A DNA stretch of 34,928 bases, taken from Desulfovibrio oxyclinae DSM 11498 (GTDB lineage Bacteria > Desulfobacterota > Desulfovibrionia > Desulfovibrionales > Desulfovibrionaceae). Positions 25,449 through 32,967 of the stretch are shown piece by piece. Under the pieces are notes generated by a model. That model saw only the letters and a list, made by a program, of their open reading frames with translations, had not been told where the DNA came from and ran no database searches. The stretch's first letter is position 1. Each line of letters begins with the position of its first letter. The DNA lies in the NCBI RefSeq assembly GCF_000375485.1, contig NZ_AQXE01000008.1, forward strand, positions 103,757 through 138,684. The letters are read 5' to 3'. The translations under genes and the position numbers were made by a program.

Positions 25449-26087
25449 CTATCCCGTCACTTCGGCTTCTTCGTTTTTCTTTGAGTCGGTTACCCGTGCG
25501 TTCATGGCCTGGGCTTCCTGTTCCATTTCCTTGAAGCCCATGAGTTCTTCATCGGTTTCCTCGTTTTCAGCAACCTTGCGGGCGATGCTGCGGAACAGGG
25601 GGATGCGCTTCTTGTTCTTTTCGAACAGGATGCGGGTCACGATGTAGGCGGGCACGAAGAAGAAACCCGGTCCCACAAGACCGACCCACGGGACGGTGAA
25701 GTCCACTTCGGCGAAGCGGAAGTCGAGCCAGCCCATGATGAAGAAGGCGGGCCAGAGCGATGCGCCGAACAGTGCGATGCGGGAAAAGAAGTTTTTGCCG
25801 AACTCGTCGTTGGCGCGCTTGTTGAGCGCTTTGAAGCCTTCCTTGTTCTTCACGAGCAGGGAGCGCAGCGACATGTTGTTGTGCCGCACCATTTCGCGGT
25901 TGTGCTCTGCGAAATGCTCCTTGTTGAAGAAGTAGATTCCGGCCATGGACAGCTCGCCGATGACCGTGGTCAGCAGGCAGAGGAAGGCCACGCCCAGGGC
26001 GAACCCGATCCACGGAGTCTCCGGCAGGCGGAAGATCCAGATGAAATACGGGTCCAGAAAAATATTGAGGGATTCGAAGATTCCCAT
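25449..26087 (-). CDS. Three-helix membrane protein of unknown function
   Basis: A 212-residue protein. TM1 is at about 25-54 (GFALGVAFLCLLTTVIGELS), followed by a charged helical region of about 55 residues (EHNREMVRHNNMSLRSLLV), then two closely spaced helices (about 103-118 and 132-152) and an acidic C-terminal tail. The order TM, cytoplasmic helical hairpin, TM, TM recalls the Oxa1/YidC-related EMC3/DUF106 group, but no family motif confirms it. It follows the TauE/SafE gene by 60 bases on the same strand and could be the last gene of the operon. It converges with the phosphatase gene with only 23 bases between and no terminator. The function is unknown. Confidence 0.65.
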   Translation of the reverse strand: MGIFESLNIFLDPYFIWIFRLPETPWIGFALGVAFLCLLTTVIGELSMAGIYFFNKEHFAEHNREMVRHNNMSLRSLLVKNKEGFKALNKRANDEFGKNFFSRIALFGASLWPAFFIMGWLDFRFAEVDFTVPWVGLVGPGFFFVPAYIVTRILFEKNKKRIPLFRSIARKVAENEETDEELMGFKEMEQEAQAMNARVTDSKKNEEAEVTG

Positions 26088-26105
26088 TGTCGCTCCGTTC
26101 TTGGT

Positions 26106-26129
26106 CGGGGGCCGCCGAGGCGGCCCCCG
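26106..26129. other. GC-rich hairpin between the TauE gene and the three-helix membrane gene
   Basis: CGGGGGCCGCC / GGCGGCCCCCG with a 2-base loop, followed by TTTTT on the plus strand only. Both neighbours are on the minus strand, so it is not a normal terminator for them. It may stabilise the upstream mRNA or block antisense transcription. Confidence 0.6.
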
Positions 26130-26147
26130 TTTTTGTTCAGTTCAGGC

Positions 26148-27272
26148 TTACGGCCACAGGGCGATGTCGAAGAAGCCCTTGAGGGTGTAGCGCATGCCGA
26201 CGTAGACGGCCAGCACCACGAACAGGCGCTTCAGCCACACGTCCGGGATGTACTTGGAGGTACGGGGGCCGATGAGGGAGCCGATCACGATACCCACGAG
26301 CTCGGCGCCGATCAGGGACCATTCCACCGGAGTGCCGCGCAGCAGCATGTAGGAGGCGATGGAGTTGATCATGCCGATGAACACGGCCGCGGCGGAGGTG
26401 CCTGCGACGAGGTACATGGGCAGGCCTGCCACGGAGGTCAGGAACGGCACCAGCAGGAAGCCGCCGCCGACACCGAGGAAGGAGGCCAGGGCCGCGATGA
26501 CGAAGCCACCGACAACCGGGATGAGCGGGTTGAAGGAGAATTCGACGCCGAAGAAGGTGAAGATGCACTTGGTCGGGGTGAAGGTCTGAACCTTGACGCC
26601 CATGTCCGCGGTGGCTTCACCGGAGGCGACGGAATCCTGAAACTTCTTGGCAGCTTCTTTGGCGGCCTTCTTGCTGGCCTGTCCCGCCGGAGTGGTTTCG
26701 TAGAACAGGTAGCAGCCCAGGAAGAGCACGAACAGGCCGAAGTAGCCGATGTAGGCCTTCAGGCTGATCTTGCCGGCGGTCAGCGCCGGGACGAGCCAGG
26801 AACCGGCCACGGAGCCGATGGCGAGCGCGATGCCCAGCGGCAGCACGAGGCGGCCCATCTTCCAGTAGTTGAAGGAGGACAGACCGGCGGAGCAGCCGAC
26901 GAGCCACTGGTTGGATACGCGGATGGAGTCGGTGACCACCTTGTTGATCTTCATGGTCTTGCCGAAGCTCTTGGCGTAGTCGCCCAGACCGTAGATGGTG
27001 ATGTGACCGACACCGGCCATGATGCCGCCGAACGCGCCGACGGTGGAGAAAATCCAGCCTACCCAGATTGCCCAGATGAGGCCCCACCACCAGGTGAGTT
27101 CCGGAGCGCCGGGGATGCCGAGGTAGCCTTTGTCGGCGCCTGCGTCCATGGACCCGGAGGCCACGGCTTCGTTGATCGCCTCACCAAGACGTGCGGCAAG
27201 GGCCGACTCCTGGATCAGCAGTACCGCTGCGAAAGCAGCGAGCACAATGAGTACATTGCGGTGTTTGGACAT
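26148..27272 (-). CDS. TauE/SafE-family sulfite/anion exporter-like permease
   Basis: A 374-residue polytopic inner-membrane protein with a leader-like first helix (about residues 7-26). The two internally repeated TauE/SafE halves are visible: AFGGIMAGVGHITIYGL in the first and ASFLGVGGGFLLVPFLTSVA in the second, joined by a cytoplasmic linker (about 205-240, rich in Lys, Ala and Glu). Proteins of this family move sulfite, sulfoacetate and related organosulfur anions; in a sulfate reducer, sulfite, sulfate or a sulfonate are plausible, but the substrate is not shown. The start has GAGGAGG upstream. It lies 24 bases past the Fe-S protein gene and is probably co-transcribed with it. Confidence 0.88.
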   Translation of the reverse strand: MSKHRNVLIVLAAFAAVLLIQESALAARLGEAINEAVASGSMDAGADKGYLGIPGAPELTWWWGLIWAIWVGWIFSTVGAFGGIMAGVGHITIYGLGDYAKSFGKTMKINKVVTDSIRVSNQWLVGCSAGLSSFNYWKMGRLVLPLGIALAIGSVAGSWLVPALTAGKISLKAYIGYFGLFVLFLGCYLFYETTPAGQASKKAAKEAAKKFQDSVASGEATADMGVKVQTFTPTKCIFTFFGVEFSFNPLIPVVGGFVIAALASFLGVGGGFLLVPFLTSVAGLPMYLVAGTSAAAVFIGMINSIASYMLLRGTPVEWSLIGAELVGIVIGSLIGPRTSKYIPDVWLKRLFVVLAVYVGMRYTLKGFFDIALWP

Positions 27273-27296
27273 GAGTTCCCTCCTCTCAAAAGGTTG

Positions 27297-27836
27297 TTAG
27301 GCTTTTCTTGCAGCGGCAAATACCGCGTGCGGGTCATTCGTTTTCAAAAGCGCCTTTTCCGCATAGGACCGCCTGGCGTCGGCCGATGCGTCGTTGGCTT
27401 CCTTGAACTCCAGCGCGTGGCCGCAACAGGCATCCACGCAAGCGGGCTTCTGGCCGCGATCTATGCGGTCGCGGCAGTAGTCGCACTTGACCACCTTTCC
27501 CTGCAGCGAATCCCACTGGGGAATGCGCCACGGACAGGCCTGGATGCATGCCTTGCATCCCACGCAAAGATCCTGATCCACGTATACGATGCCGTCTTCG
27601 CGACGCATCATGGCACCCGTGGGGCACGCGCCCACGCACCACGGCTGCGCACAGTGGAAACAGGTCATGTACATGTTGAGAATGCGGGGCTTGCCGCCCC
27701 GGTTCACAGGACCCACGGAAATAAGCTGGCCCAGACGCGCGCCCTCGGGCACGTGATTCTTGGCCTTGCAGTGGGTCTCGCAGGCGTAGCAGTTTATGCA
27801 ACGGTCCTGATTGAAGGTTATTACGAAGTCAGCCAT
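27297..27836 (-). CDS. Four-cluster [4Fe-4S] electron-transfer protein (DmsB/HycB-like)
   Basis: A 179-residue ferredoxin-like electron carrier with no signal peptide. Four cysteine sets are visible: Cys-13/16/19/23, Cys-59/62/67/71, Cys-91/94/97/101 and Cys-118/121/133/137, as in the electron-transfer subunits of molybdopterin oxidoreductases and hydrogenases (DmsB, HycB, NrfC group). No catalytic molybdenum subunit or membrane anchor is adjacent; instead it stands between nuoN and the TauE/SafE gene. It has a good AGGAGG ribosome-binding site and lies 49 bases past the nuoN stop, so it may belong to the complex I-like operon and supply it with electrons, or serve a sulfur-related enzyme encoded elsewhere. 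Confidence 0.9.
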   Translation of the reverse strand: MADFVITFNQDRCINCYACETHCKAKNHVPEGARLGQLISVGPVNRGGKPRILNMYMTCFHCAQPWCVGACPTGAMMRREDGIVYVDQDLCVGCKACIQACPWRIPQWDSLQGKVVKCDYCRDRIDRGQKPACVDACCGHALEFKEANDASADARRSYAEKALLKTNDPHAVFAAARKA

Positions 27837-27885
27837 TGGTTATCCTCCTGAATACCGGCCGGTAGAGACCGACCCGGCCTAATTG

Positions 27886-29310
27886 TTAGGGCAGCAGGCC
27901 GGTCCCGGCTTCGACTGCCATGCTGTACAGTCCGCCGGGCAACGCGCCCAGCACGAGGATGGCCGCAGCCATGGCCGTGCCGGCGACGACACCCATCCAG
28001 CTCCTGTCGCGAAGCGGCGTACTGTCGGCGGATTCCGCCGTGTACGCATGTCGGAACAGGCCGAGGTAGTAGTAGATGGCCAGTGCGGTGTTCACCACCG
28101 CTACGATGACCAGCCACGCGTACCCGTGGTTCCACGCGCTCGTGAGCAGGAAAAGCTTGCCCATGAAGCCTGCCGTGGGAGGTAGCCCCACCAGCGCAAA
28201 AGCGGATACGGCAAGGACCAGTGCCATCGCCGGGGCGCGTCGGCTCAGGCCGTCCAGATCCGCGTAGACCGGGTTGCGCCCGTCGCAGCGCAGGTGGCAG
28301 ACCACCCAGAAGCAGGCCATGTTCATGAGCAGATAGACAACGGCATAGAAGCTCATGGCTCCGAGACCTTCGGCGGTGCCCGCAGCCAGCCCGATGACCA
28401 GGTAGCCGGCGTGGGCGATGCCGGAGTATCCGAGCATTCGCTTGAGGTCCTTCTGCACCAGCGCCGAGAGGTTGCCGAGTGTCATGGACACGGCGGCGAA
28501 CAGCGCCAGCAGGAAGGTTATCTCCATATCGGGTTTCAGCAGGGCGGCCAGTCGCACCAGCACGGCGGCGGCGCCCAGCTTGGGGAGAGTTGCGGCAAAG
28601 GCCGCAGTTTCGTTTCCGGTACCCTCGTACACGTCCGGAGCCCAGAAGTGGAACGGGAACAGCGCCAGCTTGAACAGCACGCCGCACAGGAACAGGATCA
28701 GTCCGATCATGGCGGTGGGGTTCCCGGCAAAGCTCCAGTCCAGTCCCGCAAGCTGCGAGATGTAGGCGGTTCCGTGTGCCGCGAGGATGTATGAATATCC
28801 GAACAGGGCCAGCGCCGTGGCCATGGCCCCGAACATGATGTACTTGATGCCGGACTCGGCGGCGTTGCGGTTTCCGGCCCGCAGGGGAATGACGGCGTAC
28901 AGGCTGTAGGAGGAAATCTCCATGGCCACATACAGCGTCATCAGCTCGGCGGCGGACGAAAGAAGCATCAGCCCCCAGGCCGAGAAGGCAAGGAACATCA
29001 GATAGTCATCGCGTTTGTCTTCATCCACGCCGCGTGCTTCGGGAGTGAAGAGCGAGGTGATGAGGAAGCCCGCCGCAATGGCTGCCTTGAACAGCTGGGA
29101 AAGCCCGTCCACCACGTAGGTGCCGTGGAACATCTCGCCGCGTGCGCCGAGCGAGAACAGGCTCACCGCCAGCACCGCAATCGAGGCGGTCGGGAGCCAA
29201 CCGGCTCTGGGAGACGTGGAGGCCGGGGCCGCGATGGAGCGGACGAACAGCGCCGCCGCAACCAGAAGCAGCGCCAGTTCCGGCAGTACAAGCATGATGT
29301 CGAAATTCAT
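27886..29310 (-). CDS. nuoN: NADH-quinone oxidoreductase subunit N (NuoN-like)
   Basis: A 474-residue antiporter-like membrane subunit of a complex I-type proton pump, with about 14 helices. The TM5 glutamate is present (TLYVAMEISSYSLYAVIPL) and the TM7 lysine region is intact (GVLFKLALFPFHFWAPDVYE), followed by the discontinuous-helix segment and a TM8 Lys region. GLPPTAGFMGKLFL matches the conserved NuoN end section. The gene directly follows nuoM (12 bases) on the same strand. The size fits NuoN of other proteobacteria. It is the last of the antiporter-like subunits in this operon. Confidence 0.95.
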   Translation of the reverse strand: MNFDIMLVLPELALLLVAAALFVRSIAAPASTSPRAGWLPTASIAVLAVSLFSLGARGEMFHGTYVVDGLSQLFKAAIAAGFLITSLFTPEARGVDEDKRDDYLMFLAFSAWGLMLLSSAAELMTLYVAMEISSYSLYAVIPLRAGNRNAAESGIKYIMFGAMATALALFGYSYILAAHGTAYISQLAGLDWSFAGNPTAMIGLILFLCGVLFKLALFPFHFWAPDVYEGTGNETAAFAATLPKLGAAAVLVRLAALLKPDMEITFLLALFAAVSMTLGNLSALVQKDLKRMLGYSGIAHAGYLVIGLAAGTAEGLGAMSFYAVVYLLMNMACFWVVCHLRCDGRNPVYADLDGLSRRAPAMALVLAVSAFALVGLPPTAGFMGKLFLLTSAWNHGYAWLVIVAVVNTALAIYYYLGLFRHAYTAESADSTPLRDRSWMGVVAGTAMAAAILVLGALPGGLYSMAVEAGTGLLP

Positions 29311-29322
29311 CTCGTTCCCCCG

Positions 29323-30867
29323 TTATTGTTCTGCGCCGGACAGCGTGTTTGCCGCGACCGTGGCAGGTGCTTCATGTTCCGGCGTTTCCGCGACAACGGT
29401 CGTGCGCGCGTGGAAATCGTCGATCATCTTGCCGGTGGAGGGGCTGATGACGCTCAGCGTCAGTCCCGGAGCGAGCCCGATGTAGACCACGAGCACCGCC
29501 AGCGGCAGCAGGTAGGCCCATTCGCGGGTGTTGAGGTCGCTCCAGCCCTTATCCCTGGGCGATGCCGGACGGCCCCAGGCCATCTTGATGCCCAGCCGCA
29601 GCATGTAGGCCGCCGCGAGCATGGCGCCGGGAATCGCCAGCATGCCGATGGAGACCTTGGCCTCGAATGCCCCGATGAGCACCAGCGCCTCGCCCACGAA
29701 GCTGTTCAGCCCCGGGAACCCGAAGGACGAGACCGCGAACAGCCCGAACAGGCCCATGTATGCGGGCAGGTATTTGCCCATGCCGAGATGGTCGGAGAGT
29801 TCGCGGCTGTGGCTGCGTTCGTAGATGGCGCCGATCATCATGAAGAGCGCCCCGGTCACGATGCCGTGGTTCAGCATGACCATGACCGCGCCCTCGGCCC
29901 CGCGTGCGTTGAAAAGGAAGATTCCAAGCGTCACGAAGCCCATGTGGGCCACGGACGAATAGGCGATGAGCTTCTTGATGTCGGTCTGCCCGAGCGCAAC
30001 GAGCCCGCCGTAGATGATGGAGGCCAGTGAAAGGGCGATCATCATGGGCGCAAAGTACAGCGACGCGTCGGGGCACATGGGCAGGCAGAAGCGAAGGAAT
30101 CCGTAGGTCCCCATCTTCAGCAGCACCGATGCCAGCAGCACGGAACCGGCCGAAGGGGCCTGCACGTGCGCGGCCGGAAGCCACGTATGGAACGGGAACA
30201 TGGGCACCTTGATGGCGAATGCCAGCGCCATGAACAGGAAGACCCACGTCTGGAAGCCCATGGGGAAGTCGGTCTGCATGAGCTGCGGAATGCTGAAGGT
30301 GCCGCCCTGATGGAACAGGCCCACCACGGCCGCCAGCAGCAGCGTGGAGCCCGCAAGTGTGTACAGGAAGAACTTGATGGACGCGTAACGCCGTTCCGGA
30401 CCGCCCCAGACCGCGATGAGCAGGTACATGGGGATGAGCATGGCTTCCCAGAAGATGTAGAAGAGCACCAGATCCATGGCCGTGAACACGCCCACGCAGG
30501 CCGTGGTCATGAGCAGCAGGCAGATGTGGAACTCTTTGAGCCGCTTGCCCACGTAGGTCCACGAGCAGAGCACGCACAGCGGTAGCAGGGCCACGCTCAG
30601 GATGACCATGAGCAGGCTGATGCCGTCCACCGCCAGCGAATATGCCAGATCCCACTGGGGTACCCAGACGGCTTTTTCGGCAAACTGGAACCCGGCTTCG
30701 CCGAGCTGGAATCCCGTGAGCAGCGGCAGGGCCAGCAGGCACTCCGCGATGCCCACCGCGAAGGTGTAGCGGCGCACGGCGTCTTCGGTCAGCGGCAGCA
30801 CCATGAGCAGGAACGCCGCCGCCAGCGGGAAGAAGATCAGAACGCTCAGGACAGGGTAGTGCATCAT
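29323..30867 (-). CDS. nuoM: NADH-quinone oxidoreductase subunit M (NuoM-like)
   Basis: A 514-residue antiporter-like membrane subunit. TM5 has the conserved Glu (LVLFYIFWEAMLIPMYLLI), TM7 has the Lys (AFAIKVPMFPFHTWLPAAH), and TM8 has VLLKMGTYGFLRF. The DIKKLIAYSSVAHMGFVTLG segment is typical of NuoM. The C-terminal tail carries an extra 40 or so Ala/Glu/Pro-rich residues. It sits 13 bases after the larger antiporter subunit and 12 before nuoN. It works within a membrane arm that links electron transfer to proton pumping. Confidence 0.96.
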   Translation of the reverse strand: MMHYPVLSVLIFFPLAAAFLLMVLPLTEDAVRRYTFAVGIAECLLALPLLTGFQLGEAGFQFAEKAVWVPQWDLAYSLAVDGISLLMVILSVALLPLCVLCSWTYVGKRLKEFHICLLLMTTACVGVFTAMDLVLFYIFWEAMLIPMYLLIAVWGGPERRYASIKFFLYTLAGSTLLLAAVVGLFHQGGTFSIPQLMQTDFPMGFQTWVFLFMALAFAIKVPMFPFHTWLPAAHVQAPSAGSVLLASVLLKMGTYGFLRFCLPMCPDASLYFAPMMIALSLASIIYGGLVALGQTDIKKLIAYSSVAHMGFVTLGIFLFNARGAEGAVMVMLNHGIVTGALFMMIGAIYERSHSRELSDHLGMGKYLPAYMGLFGLFAVSSFGFPGLNSFVGEALVLIGAFEAKVSIGMLAIPGAMLAAAYMLRLGIKMAWGRPASPRDKGWSDLNTREWAYLLPLAVLVVYIGLAPGLTLSVISPSTGKMIDDFHARTTVVAETPEHEAPATVAANTLSGAEQ

Positions 30868-30880
30868 CTCGTTCTCCTTC

Positions 30881-32716
30881 CTATTTCACCAGTACGAAGG
30901 CCAGTGCGCCGATGACGAACGCGGCCACGAGCGCGGCCGATGCGTACGACTGGAGCCTTCCGGTCTGGATTCGGGTCAGTGCCGAGCCGATTCCCGCCAC
31001 GCCGCGCGCCGTGCCGTCCACGGCGCCGTCGATGCCGACACGGTCGAACTTTGCGGAGCCGTCCGCCGTCCCCACGAGGCCGCGCAGGCCCAGGGTGCGG
31101 TAGACTTCGCTCCAACGGCTGTCGATCCATGCGAAAGTGCGGGAGAAGATGGCCAGAAACGCCTTGCCGCCGAGGATATAGAACCATTCAAAGTCCACGT
31201 TGCGCTGAGCGTGGGGGACCACGATGCGGCGCATGGCCCAGAAGCCGAGGCCCGTGAAGCCGAGGATCATGAAGGCCTGCAGCACATGCCAGGTGGTGTA
31301 GGGCACGTACGGATGCTCGATGGCTTCGGCCACGTGGGTGATGTAGGGGCTGTATGCGGCGATGCCTTCCTGAATCGGCAGCAGGTTGTACAGAAAGTCC
31401 GGGTAGATGCCGGTAAAGAAGCAGAGCACCGAGCCGATGCCCATGGCCACGTACATGTTCACGGGAATGGGCTTGAGTTCACGCTGCGGGTTGTCGTCCT
31501 TGGAGAAGAACGCGAAGTACGGCAGCTTCAGTCCCACCGAGAGGAACGTACCCACTGCGGCCAGTTCCATGCCGAGCGCCAGCCAGGTGCGGTGTGCTTC
31601 TGCCGCGCCGGTGATGGTCATGGTCTTGGATACGAAGCCGTTGAAGAAGGGCATTCCCGAAATGGAGACCGCGGCCACCATGTAGAAAACGAAGACCAGC
31701 GGCAGCCGCTTTACGAGGCCGCCCAGTTCCGTGAGTTTGGCAGTCCCTGCGGAATAGAGCAGGCAGCCTGCGCCCATGAACAGCAGCCCCTTGTAGAGGA
31801 TGTGCGCATAGGCGTGGGCGCTGGCCCCGTTGACCGTCATGGCCGTGCCGATGCCGATGCCCGCCACCATGTATCCCACCTGCGAGACGATGTGATAACC
31901 GAGGATGCGGCGGGCGTTGTTCTCGATGGTCGCGTAAAAGACGCCGTAGACGCACATGACCGTTCCGGCGATGGCCAGCACCTCGAACCCGGCGAAGGCC
32001 CGGGCCAGAACGTACACCGCGGTCTTGGTGGTGTAGGCGCTCATGAAGACCGCGCCGGTGACCGTGGCTTCGGGGTAGGCGTCGGGCAGCCATGCATGCA
32101 GGGGCACCACGGCCGCGTTGACGCAGAAGCCGATCATGATCAGCCAGTCGTAATACATGGCTCCGGTGGGATCCACGGGCGTGAAGGCCAGCGTGCCGAG
32201 ATGGCCCCAGCGCAGGAGCAGGCCGGCCAGCATGAACAGCCCGCCGAGGGTGTGGAACATGAAGTAGCGGAAGCCCGCGCGCACCGAACGGTCGGAACGG
32301 TTGAGCCACACCAGCATGGTGGATGCGACGGACATGATTTCCCAGAAAATGAAGAGCGTCAGATAGTCGCCCGCGAACAGGCAGCCGAACCCGCCGCCCA
32401 CGTAGGCCAGCGCGGCCATGTGCTGACCCTTGTCCTTGATGTGCATGGCGAAGATCAGCGCGATGACGCCCTGAATGGCGAAGACATGCGCGAAGACCAC
32501 GGAAAGCTGGTCCACGCGGAACAGGGTCAGGTCGGTGTCCAGCCACTGGAACACGCCGCTGGTGCCGTGGTCGAGGCCGATCACGGAGAGGACGGCCAGC
32601 ACGGCGGGCAACGGCAGCAGCCACTTGAGCAGCCTGCCCGGAATGAAGGGCACCGCGAACGAGGCCAGCAGGAAGTAGAGCGCCGGGTGGGCGAGAAAGC
32701 TGTTAGTCGCGGTCAT
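30881..32716 (-). CDS. Antiporter-like subunit (Na+/H+ antiporter subunit D type), TM7 lysine replaced
   Basis: A 611-residue MrpD/NuoL-related membrane subunit of a complex I-type enzyme. The TM5 Glu-126 is present (LTLFIFWEIMSVAS). At the position of the TM7 lysine, the sequence GFCVNAAVVPLHAWLPDAYP has Asn-200, while a Lys is found later (Lys-231, SAYTTKTAVYVLAR). The AYPEATVTGAVF and ATIENNARRILGYHIVSQ segments match proteins annotated as Na+/H+ antiporter subunit D. The last 60 residues form an extra helix with QTGRLQSYAS, as in NuoL. It overlaps the upstream 87-residue gene by 14 bases, implying translational coupling. Loss of the lysine suggests a changed or inactive proton path. Confidence 0.88.
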   Translation of the reverse strand: MTATNSFLAHPALYFLLASFAVPFIPGRLLKWLLPLPAVLAVLSVIGLDHGTSGVFQWLDTDLTLFRVDQLSVVFAHVFAIQGVIALIFAMHIKDKGQHMAALAYVGGGFGCLFAGDYLTLFIFWEIMSVASTMLVWLNRSDRSVRAGFRYFMFHTLGGLFMLAGLLLRWGHLGTLAFTPVDPTGAMYYDWLIMIGFCVNAAVVPLHAWLPDAYPEATVTGAVFMSAYTTKTAVYVLARAFAGFEVLAIAGTVMCVYGVFYATIENNARRILGYHIVSQVGYMVAGIGIGTAMTVNGASAHAYAHILYKGLLFMGAGCLLYSAGTAKLTELGGLVKRLPLVFVFYMVAAVSISGMPFFNGFVSKTMTITGAAEAHRTWLALGMELAAVGTFLSVGLKLPYFAFFSKDDNPQRELKPIPVNMYVAMGIGSVLCFFTGIYPDFLYNLLPIQEGIAAYSPYITHVAEAIEHPYVPYTTWHVLQAFMILGFTGLGFWAMRRIVVPHAQRNVDFEWFYILGGKAFLAIFSRTFAWIDSRWSEVYRTLGLRGLVGTADGSAKFDRVGIDGAVDGTARGVAGIGSALTRIQTGRLQSYASAALVAAFVIGALAFVLVK

Positions 32717-32966
32717 AGCAGTCCTCCTCCCTTGCCAGCAGCGGTGCGACGAATTTCTTGAGTACGAAGACCATGATCACCGCGCCGCCGAATCCGAAGA
32801 TGGCCCAGAATCCGGGGTAGGCGTCCAGCCCGAAGTGCGGATGGTGCGGCCTCACGAAGACGTTGCCCAGCACCAGAAAGCCGAGGAATGCCAGCAGCGC
32901 CCAGAACCAGCCGTCCGACTTGTTGCGCTGCGTGTAGAGCCATTTGCCGAGTGATTCCCTGAACAT
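32703..32966 (-). CDS. Small two-helix membrane protein of the complex I-like operon
   Basis: An 87-residue protein not recognised as a known complex I subunit. Two hydrophobic segments are seen (about 20-37, FWALLAFLGFLVLGNVFV, and 51-69, PGFWAIFGFGGAVIMVFVL), separated by a His-rich loop (RPHHPHFGLDAYP). It lies one base after the MrpD/NuoL-like gene and overlaps the next antiporter gene by 14 bases, so it is certainly part of the operon. It may be an accessory or linker subunit between two antiporter-like proteins; that is inference from position. Confidence 0.75.
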   Translation of the reverse strand: MFRESLGKWLYTQRNKSDGWFWALLAFLGFLVLGNVFVRPHHPHFGLDAYPGFWAIFGFGGAVIMVFVLKKFVAPLLAREEDCYDRD

Positions 32967-32967
32967 G

